Position numbers and translations under genes: made by a program
The notes under the pieces: generated by a model
Databases searched by the model: none
What the model saw: only the letters and a program-made list of their open reading frames with translations
What the model was told of the DNA's origin: nothing
NCBI GenBank assembly: GCA_031411235.1
Contig: JANOAR010000135.1
Coordinates: 1-64,000, forward strand
Length of the DNA stretch: 64,000 bases
Source: JANOAR01 sp031411235
GTDB lineage: Bacteria; Verrucomicrobiota; Verrucomicrobiia; Verrucomicrobiales; Verrucomicrobiaceae
Reading direction: 5' to 3'
In this document: positions 26,219-35,032 of the stretch, in pieces
Layout: each line of letters starts with the position of its first letter
Numbering within the stretch: the stretch's first letter is position 1

Positions 26219-27814
26219 TTAAAATTCGGCAGCGCCACGATCCACACGTCCCCCCTTGGTGCGCAGTCCGCCCAAGACATCCATTTCAGTGGCGGCAGCG
26301 ATAAAGGCAGGATAAGGCTGGGCGGTGTTGATGGCGGGTGAGCCTGTCGCAGGCTTGAATGCACTGAAGGGGCTGCTGACCACAGGGCTAGCCACCGCCA
26401 GCTTGGGGTTCACGAAGCTGCTGCCCACATCGCTCTTGGTCACACCCGAGGAAGCCCAAGTCGTGGTGCTGGTGTAGTTGCGCTGAGCCCCCTTGTTGAA
26501 GACTTCAAAGGACACATTGGCCGAGCTGCCACCGACGCAGTAGTAGAGGTTGTAGGCGAAGGTGTTGCTGGTGCCGAACTCCTTCTGCGATGCGCTGGGC
26601 GAGTCGCCTTCTGGAGCATGGACGAGGATTTGTTTGGTGTCGCCGCGAGCCCAGATGACGTTGTTTTTGAAGCTCACATTGCTCACGTAAAACTGCACCT
26701 GGATTTGGCCCGAGTAGCTCTTCAGGGTGTCATTGAGGTAGAGCGTATTGTTCAGGATCGAGCAGTTTTTGGTAGCACCGCGATACTCATCGTAGCCGCC
26801 GAGGATCAGGCCAGCTTGGTGATTGTGATGGATCAGATTATTGCGCACGATGATTGCATCGGTCATGCCGCCTTCGGCTTCGCTGGCCAGCTCCACGCCG
26901 TAGTTGCAGTCATAGACGCGGTTGCGCTCGATGGTGATGGCGGTGCCGCCATCGACATAAATGCCAGCCACAGCGCGGTAGCCGCCACCCGTGGTGAAGT
27001 TGCCGTCGTAGGCAGGATTGGTGCTGCTGTCGATGGCATACACCGTATTGCCGCTGATGATGCCGCCGCGAGCACGGTCGAGGCTGGCGGTGGGGCAGGT
27101 GCCCTCGAAGCCGATGGCGTCGATGCCGATGTTATTGGCGTGATGAATGATGTTATTGGAAACCGTGAAGTTACTTACATTTCCATTAATTGCGAGAGCC
27201 TCACTGGCTCCGAGACGCAAATATGATAGCTCATTGCCAGAAATAAGGAGGCTAGTGATGCCCTTGGTGCCATAGATCGCGATGCCGTGGCCGTTCGCAT
27301 CCCAGTTGCCTTGCACGGTGTTGTTCTGTTCGATGTGGTGGATTTTGTTGCCGAGCAGCTTCACGCCAGCGCAAGTGCCATCTACCAGGATACCGCAAGG
27401 CACCGAGGTTTCGGAAGCGGTGCGGTAATTGCGGATTTCAAAGCCCTGCACTGTCACGTAGTTGCGGCTGGGGATGCGGATCACCGCGCTCAAGTCATTG
27501 CCGACCGTGACGCCCGTGAGGTCGAGGATCGCGACTTCGCCTTCATAGTTGCGGAAGGTGATAGGTGCCGTGGCTGTGCCGCTGACATTGATTTGCACCT
27601 TTTCCTTGAAGCTGCCAGCACGGACAAAAACCGTATCGCCTGCCTTCGCCACGTTTGCCGCTTTTTGGATCGTCTTCCAGGGCGAGGTGATCGTGCCAGC
27701 GTTCACATCGTTGCCAGTGGTGGCGATGTAGCGGTCAACAGCAAAGGCGCTGGAGGCGGTGGCGAGGCTGATCGCGAGGGCGAGGGCGAGGGCGAGTTGT
27801 GTTGGCGTTTTCAT
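26219..27814 (-). CDS. Secreted right-handed parallel beta-helix protein
   Basis: This 531-residue protein has a strong signal peptide (about 1-25, ending SSAFA). It continues with the DUF1565-type opening YIATTGNDVNAGTITSPWKTIQKAANVAKAGDTVFVRAG and then with repeated short strands rich in Asn, Ile and Gly (NGNVSNFTVSNNIIHHANNIGI, cut here by the repeat), typical of pectate-lyase-like beta helices. Such proteins bind or cleave polysaccharides; catalytic residues cannot be assigned by eye. It faces the sugar isomerase-like gene across a 215-bp AT-rich divergent promoter region, so the two may respond to the same signal. Confidence 0.85.
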   Translation of the reverse strand: MKTPTQLALALALAISLATASSAFAVDRYIATTGNDVNAGTITSPWKTIQKAANVAKAGDTVFVRAGSFKEKVQINVSGTATAPITFRNYEGEVAILDLTGVTVGNDLSAVIRIPSRNYVTVQGFEIRNYRTASETSVPCGILVDGTCAGVKLLGNKIHHIEQNNTVQGNWDANGHGIAIYGTKGITSLLISGNELSYLRLGASEALAINGNVSNFTVSNNIIHHANNIGIDAIGFEGTCPTASLDRARGGIISGNTVYAIDSSTNPAYDGNFTTGGGYRAVAGIYVDGGTAITIERNRVYDCNYGVELASEAEGGMTDAIIVRNNLIHHNHQAGLILGGYDEYRGATKNCSILNNTLYLNDTLKSYSGQIQVQFYVSNVSFKNNVIWARGDTKQILVHAPEGDSPSASQKEFGTSNTFAYNLYYCVGGSSANVSFEVFNKGAQRNYTSTTTWASSGVTKSDVGSSFVNPKLAVASPVVSSPFSAFKPATGSPAINTAQPYPAFIAAATEMDVLGGLRTKGGRVDRGAAEF

Positions 27815-28029
27815 ATCGTTTTTGCTATGTGATGCAGTAATTATAGTCGGTTGATGCTATATTGTCCATATAAAAACAATAATTTCTCTATTTTGTGCCT
27901 ATAATAACCACAAATAAGTGAAAATTATCAAAATTGATAGGTTTAGAAGGCCTTCAGAGGTCGTAGATGCCCAACTCTCAATACCAAGATTGACTCGACG
28001 GGATAACCTCATCATTCATTCATCCTCCC

Positions 28030-28845
28030 ATGCACCGACTCTGCCTCCACACCGTCACCCACAAGCCCTGGAGCACTGAGCAGTGCATCCAAAACTTCGC
28101 CGCCGCAGGCGTCTCGGGCATCACCTTCTGGCGCTACAACCTTGATGGCCGCGATCCTGTTCAAGTAGGTAAGCAGGCACGCGAGGCCGGGCTGGAAATC
28201 GTCAGTCTTTGCCGTGGCGGTTTTTTCCCAGCCACCAGTGCCGCCAAGCGCCAGGCCGGTATAGACGACAACCTCCTCGCCATCGAGCAAGCCCACGCGT
28301 TGGGTGCGCCTTTGATCGTGCTCGTCTGTGGGGCAGTGCCTGGGCAATCACTTGCCGAGTCGCGCCAACAAATCACCGACGGCATCGCGGCAGTGCTGCC
28401 CGCAGCCGAGGCCGCAGGCGTGCGCTTAGCCATCGAACCGCTGCACCCGATGTATGCCGACGATCGCAGTGCGGTGAATACCATGCGCCAAGCGCACGAA
28501 ATCTGCGATGCCCTGGGCAGCCCCGCCAGCCTAGGTATCGCGGCGGACGTGTATCACATTTGGTGGGATCCCGAGCTAAAAGCCATGATCGACCTCGCAG
28601 GTCAAAAGGGACGCCTGCACGCCTTTCATATCTGTGATTGGCGCACGCCGACGACCGACTTGCTGAACGACCGTGGCATCATGGGCGAGGGTTGCATCCC
28701 CATCCGCGAGATCAGTGATTGGGTCGATGCTGCCGGATTCACAGGCCACCGCGAAGTGGAGATTTTCTCCAATCGACTATGGGCGATGGAGCAGGGCGCG
28801 GTGCTTGAGACGATCCAGAAGGCCTATCGCGAAGTCTATCCTTGA
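28030..28845 (+). CDS. Sugar phosphate isomerase/epimerase-like TIM-barrel protein
   Basis: This 271-residue protein belongs to the xylose-isomerase-like TIM-barrel (AP endonuclease 2) superfamily. Likely metal ligands are Glu136 (LAIEPLHPM), Asp173 and His176 (ADVYHIWWD), His200 (AFHICDW) and Glu244 (REVEIFS). The length is standard. Members isomerise or epimerise sugars and related compounds; the substrate is not defined. It lies opposite the beta-helix gene across a shared AT-rich region and converges with the PLP-enzyme gene (11 bp between stops). The ATG is directly preceded by a pyrimidine-rich run (CATCATTCATTCATCC) that resembles a degenerate heptamer arm. Confidence 0.85.
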   Translation: MHRLCLHTVTHKPWSTEQCIQNFAAAGVSGITFWRYNLDGRDPVQVGKQAREAGLEIVSLCRGGFFPATSAAKRQAGIDDNLLAIEQAHALGAPLIVLVCGAVPGQSLAESRQQITDGIAAVLPAAEAAGVRLAIEPLHPMYADDRSAVNTMRQAHEICDALGSPASLGIAADVYHIWWDPELKAMIDLAGQKGRLHAFHICDWRTPTTDLLNDRGIMGEGCIPIREISDWVDAAGFTGHREVEIFSNRLWAMEQGAVLETIQKAYREVYP

Positions 28846-28856
28846 GGCTTTTCGTT

Positions 28857-30353
28857 TTATTCCCTCAGCGCCCGCTCAAACCGCGCGACCAAGTCGCCCA
28901 GTGGCTCGATACCTGCGGAGACGCGGATCAAATTTCGATCCACGCCACAGCTCTCCGCCCAAGGCAGCTCATCGTAGTGGGCGAGCATGGTGTAAGGGCA
29001 CACGAGAGTGAAATCGGTGCCCAGGCTTGGCCCCTTGCACACGGCTAGCGCATCGTAAAAAGCCGGGGTTAGGCTGCGGTCTTTGAGCGTGAAACTGAAC
29101 AAGCAACTGTGCCCGCCGCCCTCGCGTTGCAGCAGGGCGTAGCCCGCGCCGCCCTCATTCATCGAGTGCCAGACGCGCTCGACTTTGGGATGCCGCGAGA
29201 GGTAGGCAAACAGTCCGCAGGAGTTGCGGCTCATCATCTGAACACGCTCTGCGTAGTCGCGGGAATTGCGCTCTAGCGCCACCGCATCGTCGCACCACAG
29301 CTCATGGTCAGCGTGCTCGCGCAAAAAGGCCGCGAAGGCCGAATAATGGCGCGAGGAACGATTCAGAATGACGCTGCCCGCCATCACATCACCCGCGCCA
29401 GAGAAGGCTTTGGTGAGGCTGGTCGTCACCACATCGGCGACGCGCCAGGCATCGACGTTGACGCTCGTTCCGACCGTGTCGTCGATCACCAGGGGCACAT
29501 CGCAGTTAGCTTGCGCGAGCATGGCTTGCAGACGCTGGTAGTCCACGCAGCGGAGCAGGGGATTGGTGGGCACCTCGCTGAAAATGCCAGCGAGTGGTTC
29601 GCTTTTTAGCATCGCCGTGAAGCCCTCATGCTCGCCCATCGCGAAGTTTGGATAAAAGGCCACACCTGCGCCGAACTCTTGCTGAAGCTTCAAGACATCA
29701 ACATACGGGAAATCGAGTTGCACGGTTCGCGTCCCAGGACGCAGCGTGGTCAGCATACGATGCACGGCAAAGGTCGCCGCCATGCCCGAAGGGAAGAGAA
29801 AGACATCCTCGGCAGCTTGCCCAGCGTGGTGCGCGAGGCGCTCGCGAAGTGCCTGCGAGGCCGAGGCTCCCTCGGCCTGCGTGGCGGTGGCGGGGGCCAA
29901 CCCCAGCACATGGCAAGACTGGCGCGTGCTGACGACCTCACCGCAGTAGCGCCAAAAAAGCCGGGCTCGTTTGTAGGCGGCTGCGGGAAAAATGGCGACG
30001 CCGAGAGGATGCTCAGCAGAGAACTCCAGCGCACGGCCAGCATCGGGGCCAAACTCTTTGCGAACGAAGGCTACGCAGCGCTCGGCGTGTGCCAGTCGAG
30101 GGAAAACCAAGGCTCTTTCTTCTGCCCCAGCATGGCGTTTCTCCGCCTCGGCAAAGAGCGCACTGATGGCGGGCGGGCAGCAGAAGCGCGGATAGCCGGA
30201 ACGAAACTTCGCAATCACCTCGGCGTCGCCTTCCTCATAACCCACGACGTGTTGCCACAGCGGTAGGCTCACGGACACGCCGAAGTCATTGTCAGGAAGC
30301 GGTGAGCCGAGTGTGTCGGCAGTCCATAAAGGATGGGTGAGAAGATCGGACAT
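28857..30353 (-). CDS. Cys/Met-metabolism PLP-dependent enzyme (cystathionine gamma-synthase-like)
   Basis: This 498-residue protein shows the fold-type I plan of the Cys/Met metabolism family. The cofactor lysine is in VVTTSLTKAFSGAGDVMAGS near residue 325, and the phosphate-binding FLFPSGMAATFAVHRML block lies near 200. At about 500 residues it is longer than cystathionine gamma-synthase (about 390), because of an N-terminal extension of roughly 100 residues. The reaction may be transfer or elimination on O-acyl homoserine or cystathionine; the exact one is not settled. I start at the ATG at 30353, since the longer frame is basic and lacks homology. It is 73 bp downstream of the glycosyltransferase gene. 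Confidence 0.8.
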   Translation of the reverse strand: MSDLLTHPLWTADTLGSPLPDNDFGVSVSLPLWQHVVGYEEGDAEVIAKFRSGYPRFCCPPAISALFAEAEKRHAGAEERALVFPRLAHAERCVAFVRKEFGPDAGRALEFSAEHPLGVAIFPAAAYKRARLFWRYCGEVVSTRQSCHVLGLAPATATQAEGASASQALRERLAHHAGQAAEDVFLFPSGMAATFAVHRMLTTLRPGTRTVQLDFPYVDVLKLQQEFGAGVAFYPNFAMGEHEGFTAMLKSEPLAGIFSEVPTNPLLRCVDYQRLQAMLAQANCDVPLVIDDTVGTSVNVDAWRVADVVTTSLTKAFSGAGDVMAGSVILNRSSRHYSAFAAFLREHADHELWCDDAVALERNSRDYAERVQMMSRNSCGLFAYLSRHPKVERVWHSMNEGGAGYALLQREGGGHSCLFSFTLKDRSLTPAFYDALAVCKGPSLGTDFTLVCPYTMLAHYDELPWAESCGVDRNLIRVSAGIEPLGDLVARFERALRE

Positions 30354-30426
30354 GGCTGGTGAGCAAAGTCTTAAAGCAAGGAAGGGAGAAGGCATGAATG
30401 CGCCTGCCCTAGTTTTGGCGGCGAAG

Positions 30427-31701
30427 CTACTGAATCGCCGCCTCGAAGCGCTCGGCCATCTGCCCAGCGTTATACAATTCGCGCACCGCTGCCATGCCTT
30501 GCGACACGATCTGCTCGCGCCGCTGGTCATCCTTGAGCAGCGACTCCAGGGCATCGGCCAGGGAGACGGCGTCGTCAGGCTTGCACAAAATGCCGCCCTT
30601 GGTCGCCTCGATCAGCTCGGGGAAGGCTCCATGATCTGGCTGCACCACGGGCACGCCCGCAGCGACGGCTTCGATCACATACAAGCCGAAGGCTTCGCCA
30701 TAGGTCGCGGGCACACTGAAGACGCTGAGATCGCGGAAGAAGCGCACCTTGTCGTTGAAGCTCAGATTGGGCTGGAATTCAACGCGCTGGAGGCAGCCTG
30801 CGGTCTTGAGTTTTTGCTTCAGCGCCGCGACGTATTTTTCATCAGCCGAGGTGCAGGCCCCCCCGATTTTGAGTTTCAACCGAGGCACACTGCCGCGTTG
30901 CACGAGGTCCATAAAAGCATCGACCAGCAGGCCCAAGCCTTTGCCAGGGATCATGCGGGCAAAAAACCCGATGGTGGGGAAATTTGAGTCGGGGCGCGCG
31001 CCGGGGTAGGGGGCGAGATCCATGCCGTTCGGCACGATGGCCATCTGCTCAGCACTCGCGCCGAGGCGTGTTTGCATGAGTGTTGCATAGTACTTGCTCG
31101 GCGCGATGTAGGTATCCACGAACGCAGTATTGGCCCGCAGTGCCTCCAGGCACTCGGCCTGATAGGGCTCGGGCAAAGTGTCGATGAAGGAATCCTCTCC
31201 CTGCAACGAGCAGACGACCTTCACGCCCAGCTCTTCTTTGAGCGTCTTGGCGAGGCCAGTGAGCAGCGAGTTGGAGAGGCAGACGACATCTACCTTGGGC
31301 TGTGTCTTCAACCACGCGATGAGCTTTTTCCACTCGCCCCACTGGCGGCCCTCGGCACCGAGTAGGCTGCCCAGGGTCATCTCGCCGAGCGTCTTAGCGC
31401 TGGTCATGCCGATGCGATTCGAGGCATTGCGCAGGCGCTGTGGCTTATTGAGGAAGCGATGCACAAAGCCCGGCAGGTGGTGAAACCAAGGCATCTTTTG
31501 TGTGAGGAAAAGAGACACACCGCCCACCTTCACATCGAACTCAGGATTCGCCGCGAGGCCATCGGTGACCAATGGCAGGTAGAGCGGCATCATCACTGCG
31601 TCATGCCCACGTACGCGCAGGGCTTTCACCAGCGCATTATCGCGCAGGCAGCTACCACAGTGGAAGGAACCTGTGCCGGGGGTCAGATGGATAATGCGCA
31701 T
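30427..31701 (-). CDS. GT4-family glycosyltransferase
   Basis: This 424-residue cytosolic enzyme has the GT-B fold of family 4. The N-terminus (MRIIHLTPGTGSFHCGSCLRDNALVKAL) is the acceptor-side Rossmann domain. The donor side begins near 200 (VPNGMDLAPYPGARPD). The family's nucleotide-sugar motif is in FSVPATYGEAFGLYVIEAVAAGVPVVQP, with the E-x7-E pair near 330-340. It likely adds a hexose in the making of envelope glycan or exopolysaccharide. The start at 31701 is the only one giving the normal N-terminus; about 160 further upstream codons lie antisense to menA. It is divergent from menA. Confidence 0.9.
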   Translation of the reverse strand: MRIIHLTPGTGSFHCGSCLRDNALVKALRVRGHDAVMMPLYLPLVTDGLAANPEFDVKVGGVSLFLTQKMPWFHHLPGFVHRFLNKPQRLRNASNRIGMTSAKTLGEMTLGSLLGAEGRQWGEWKKLIAWLKTQPKVDVVCLSNSLLTGLAKTLKEELGVKVVCSLQGEDSFIDTLPEPYQAECLEALRANTAFVDTYIAPSKYYATLMQTRLGASAEQMAIVPNGMDLAPYPGARPDSNFPTIGFFARMIPGKGLGLLVDAFMDLVQRGSVPRLKLKIGGACTSADEKYVAALKQKLKTAGCLQRVEFQPNLSFNDKVRFFRDLSVFSVPATYGEAFGLYVIEAVAAGVPVVQPDHGAFPELIEATKGGILCKPDDAVSLADALESLLKDDQRREQIVSQGMAAVRELYNAGQMAERFEAAIQ

Positions 31702-31816
31702 GAATTGAAAGAGAAATGGGGCGTGTTTAATAGCGCGCACAGGCAAGGCAGCAAGGCAGGAATGCAGCAAGCTTGCCAGTTGAGCAAAAAGTGTTCCAGG
31801 GCATGAGTCATACCCT

Positions 31817-32698
31817 ATGGCTACCTTTAAAGACTGGATCGACGCTGCCCGCCCCAAGACCCTCGGTGCGGCCATTGCCCCTGTGCTGGTCGGCACCGCC
31901 CTGGGGGTGAAACTCGGGGGCAGCTTCCACCTGGGCCTTGCGCTCTGCGTCCTGGGCTCCTGCGTCGCCCTGCAAGTGGCCACGAATTGGTTCAACGACG
32001 CCATCGACTTCACCAAAGGCAGCGACACCGCAGCACGCATCGGCCCGAGGCGCATCACGGCCTCGGGTGTGGTCACGGCCAAGGCCGTGATGGCGGCGGC
32101 AGCGGGCGCACTGGTCGTCGCCACGCTGCTGGCGCTGCCCGTCATCAGTGCGCGAGGCTGGCCCATCATCGCCATCGGCATCCCCTCGCTCTACTTTTGT
32201 TATGGCTACACGGGCGGCCCGGCACCGCTCGCGTATCGCGGCCTTGGCGAGTTGTTTGTGATGCTGTTTTTTGGCCTCATCGCCGTCACGGGCTCAGCCT
32301 TTGTGCAGTCCGGCGTCTGGCATGGCGAGGCCCTCGTCGCAGGCTTCCAGATCGGTGCCCTGTCCACGGTGTTGATCGCCATCAACAACCTGCGCGACAT
32401 CGCCGAAGATCGCAGCACCGGGAAGCGCACACTGGCCGTGAGGTTCGGCGAAACTTTTGCTCGGGTGGAAATCAGCACGCTCGTTGGCTTGGCCTATGCG
32501 CTAGGGATTTACTGGTGGGCCAAGGGCATGCCTTGGGCCGCCACGCTACCGCTGGTCATCCTCTTCACCTGTGCCCTACCGATGGTCATCGGCCTGTGGA
32601 AGACCGCGCCGAGCGCTGCCTACAATCGCTACCTCGCTGCTGCTGGCGCACAATTGGTCGGCTTCGCGATCATCTTGGCGCTGGGACTGGCGCGGTAG
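31817..32698 (+). CDS. menA: 1,4-dihydroxy-2-naphthoate polyprenyltransferase
   Basis: MenA joins a polyprenyl chain to 1,4-dihydroxy-2-naphthoate in the inner membrane to form demethylmenaquinone. The 293-residue protein is a UbiA-family enzyme with eight or nine hydrophobic segments. The two Asp-rich diphosphate-binding motifs are NWFNDAIDFTKGSD near residue 57 and NNLRDIAEDRSTGKRTLAVRFG near 196. The reading frame and length are normal. It shows that the organism makes menaquinone. It lies between two minus-strand genes, the glycosyltransferase and the secretin, and is probably transcribed alone. Confidence 0.93.
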   Translation: MATFKDWIDAARPKTLGAAIAPVLVGTALGVKLGGSFHLGLALCVLGSCVALQVATNWFNDAIDFTKGSDTAARIGPRRITASGVVTAKAVMAAAAGALVVATLLALPVISARGWPIIAIGIPSLYFCYGYTGGPAPLAYRGLGELFVMLFFGLIAVTGSAFVQSGVWHGEALVAGFQIGALSTVLIAINNLRDIAEDRSTGKRTLAVRFGETFARVEISTLVGLAYALGIYWWAKGMPWAATLPLVILFTCALPMVIGLWKTAPSAAYNRYLAAAGAQLVGFAIILALGLAR

Positions 32699-32719
32699 GG
32701 TGCAGAGTCGTCGCTGCGG

Positions 32720-34795
32720 CTAATAATAGCCATTTTTGATGATGGTGCGCTTCAGGCTTCCGACGCGGTCTTTGAGCTTGCCGAGGTCGTACTTGGCTTT
32801 GTTGATGGTCTTCCAGGAGTCGGGGTATTGGCTGGATAAGGTGTCGCACTGGGCTTCGAGGTGATTGAGGGCGACCCTCATGTCGGTGAGTTTTTGCGAG
32901 TCGTCCTCGTCGGCGCGGCCTTCGCTGATGACGGCGGTGATGGTATCGAGTTCCCGCGTCATGTATTCCACTGCCCCAGGGAGTGCCGAGGCACCGCCAG
33001 CGAGGCTGCCACGCTCATCGACTTTGGGCTTTTGGGGGAGGAATTGAGCGGGCTTTTGTGGCAGCACGGACTGGGGCTCAGGCGGCAGACCGCCTTGTTT
33101 GGGGTCGAGCAGTGTGGGGGTGATGAAGAGCATGAGGCTCTTGTTGTTTTCCGACCGTGTTTTGCTTTTGAAGAGGTAGCCGAGGATGGGGATTCTGCCG
33201 AGGAAGGGGACGCCTGTTGAGCCGTGTTTTTGCTTGGCTTCATCCAGCCCGCCGACGGCGACGGTGTAGCCGTTGTTGACCTCGACGGGGGCGGAATACA
33301 CGCGTGATGTGGCGATGGGGTACTTGTTGCCGGCGATGACTTGTTCTCCCAGGATGCTGGAGATGGTGATGGCGACGTTGAGCAAGATTTTGTCACCATC
33401 CATCTTCTTCGGCAGCACATTGATGACCGTGCCGATGGGCAGGTAGGTGATGGCTTGCGACGAGACGGCTGAGCCGCTGGAGGCGACTGAGGAGGAAGAG
33501 CCAAGCACAGGTTGGTTGATGACGCTGCTGAAGGAAACCTCGCGGTTGTTCACCGTGGCCATGCGTGGGTAGGAGACTTGTTTGGTGTCTTGCTGGCGGA
33601 GCAGGGCGCGCAGTTTCACGCTCAAATCTTGGTTGGACATGATTGCCAAGGGCCATGCTGAGCCAGCGAGAGCCAATTTATTGGCCTTGCTGAAGGTTTT
33701 GGTGATGGGGTCAAAGACATTGCCACCCAAGCCGTTGAGGTCGTGCGTGGAGAACAAGCTCGAAAGATCCGTGCGGTAACCGCCATCTGTGTTGGGGATC
33801 ATCTCATGGGTGATTTTGCCTTTTTCATCCACGTCCGTGACTTGTCGGTAGGTGCCCGTGTCGCCGAGCGTGCCGCCCCAGTCGAGCCCCAGTTCTTGGG
33901 TGGGGTCACTGCTGGTTTCGATGAACTTGGCCTCAATGCCGATGAGCGGCTGCTCTTTGTCAGCGGCGATGAGATAGCCCTCCACCCACATGTGCTGGAG
34001 GCGAGTCGCGACGACGTAGAGCATGTTGGCGTCGGATTTCCATAATACCTTCGGGCGATGGGCGGTGCTCAGTTCATTGGAGTTCGAGGTGCCCGAGGCT
34101 CCGGCTAGGCTGGGGCCGCCCAGGCCTGGGATGGTGGCTGCGCCCATGCCTCCGCCGCCTTGTTCGTCTTCTTCTTTGGGCAGATCCAGGATCGAGCGAA
34201 TGTCGTCGATGAGTTCACTGCGCGAGACTTGGAAGGTTTCCTTCCCGCCTTGTAGATCAATGCCGCTGCTGCCTCCCACGCTGGCACCGCCTGTTGCGCC
34301 GCCGCCCGTACTCGCGCCGCCGCCTAGGCCGCTGTCGGACACTTTGGTGACGCGCTCCATGGCATTGAATCGCACCTGGTAGCCCTTGCCGATGAGTTCA
34401 CGGTCATCGGCAGGGCGAATGGACCACAAGCCGTTCTCTGGGATCAGCGCTAAGCCGTTGTTGTGGCAGAGGGTTTCCAGAACCTGGAAGGGGCTGGCGT
34501 TGATGGAGAATGTGATGACTCGGGTGGCCTCGGGGCTCTCCTCGGGCAGGGAGATGAAGGAAAGTTTGGCATCGTTGGCCAAGAAGCGCAGGACATCACT
34601 GAGATTTGACTTGGCGAAGTCATACTGCTGGGGCGGCAGGTTGCGCAGCTTGCCTGCTTCCTCTTCATACTGCGGTGCCATGCGACGCTGCAAAAAGCCC
34701 GCAGGGTCGGTGGTGCCTTCGCTTTGGGAATAGGCAGCGAGTGGGGCCGCCAGGGCAAGGGCACCAAGGATGGGGAGTGGAGAAAATAGTTTCAT
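32720..34795 (-). CDS. Secretin of the type IV pilus/type II secretion family
   Basis: This 691-residue outer-membrane protein has a signal peptide (about 1-25). An N-terminal STN/N-domain follows (about 55-130: LSDVLRFLANDAKLSFISLP), then a Gly/Ser-rich stretch near 155-175. The C-terminal secretin domain (about 390-590) includes SYPRMATVNNREVSF and the signature VPFLGRIPILGYLFKSKTRSENNKSLMLFITPTLL. The last 100 residues are a helical tail. It would form the ring through which a pilus or substrate passes. The gene is divergent from the prepilin gene of the cluster. The order resembles the Akkermansia Amuc_1098-1102 region as I recall it, where Amuc_1098 is the secretin. The ATG at 34795 is used because it opens the signal peptide. 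Confidence 0.92.
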   Translation of the reverse strand: MKLFSPLPILGALALAAPLAAYSQSEGTTDPAGFLQRRMAPQYEEEAGKLRNLPPQQYDFAKSNLSDVLRFLANDAKLSFISLPEESPEATRVITFSINASPFQVLETLCHNNGLALIPENGLWSIRPADDRELIGKGYQVRFNAMERVTKVSDSGLGGGASTGGGATGGASVGGSSGIDLQGGKETFQVSRSELIDDIRSILDLPKEEDEQGGGGMGAATIPGLGGPSLAGASGTSNSNELSTAHRPKVLWKSDANMLYVVATRLQHMWVEGYLIAADKEQPLIGIEAKFIETSSDPTQELGLDWGGTLGDTGTYRQVTDVDEKGKITHEMIPNTDGGYRTDLSSLFSTHDLNGLGGNVFDPITKTFSKANKLALAGSAWPLAIMSNQDLSVKLRALLRQQDTKQVSYPRMATVNNREVSFSSVINQPVLGSSSSVASSGSAVSSQAITYLPIGTVINVLPKKMDGDKILLNVAITISSILGEQVIAGNKYPIATSRVYSAPVEVNNGYTVAVGGLDEAKQKHGSTGVPFLGRIPILGYLFKSKTRSENNKSLMLFITPTLLDPKQGGLPPEPQSVLPQKPAQFLPQKPKVDERGSLAGGASALPGAVEYMTRELDTITAVISEGRADEDDSQKLTDMRVALNHLEAQCDTLSSQYPDSWKTINKAKYDLGKLKDRVGSLKRTIIKNGYY

Positions 34796-35032
34796 GCAGC
34801 GATAGAAAGTGTGATCTATAATTTCCATATTTTATGATATTTAGTAGCATGGGCAACATTTTTGTTGTCTTTATTGTAAATAAATAAAGTCCACCATCGC
34901 AGGCTAAAAATTGTTAATAGAATTAAAAAATCGTCATTTCTATATTTGCAAACATTGAAATTATGAAATATATATTGTTTGCTGATATATCGAATTTTTA
35001 TTACCTCAACGTTTCTCCCCCCCAAAAGTGTT
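34796..35032. promoter_or_regulatory. AT-rich divergent promoter region of the pilus cluster
   Basis: These 237 bp between the secretin and prepilin genes are far richer in A and T than the rest of the cluster. They probably hold promoters for both directions. Several TATA-like hexamers occur near 34920-34990, but no pair of boxes stands out. Nothing else was recognised here. Confidence 0.4.

Noticed and set aside
30354..30554. N-terminal extension of the PLP-enzyme gene
   Set aside because: The extra residues are basic and look like antisense translation of the end of the glycosyltransferase gene; the ATG at 30353 fits the family.
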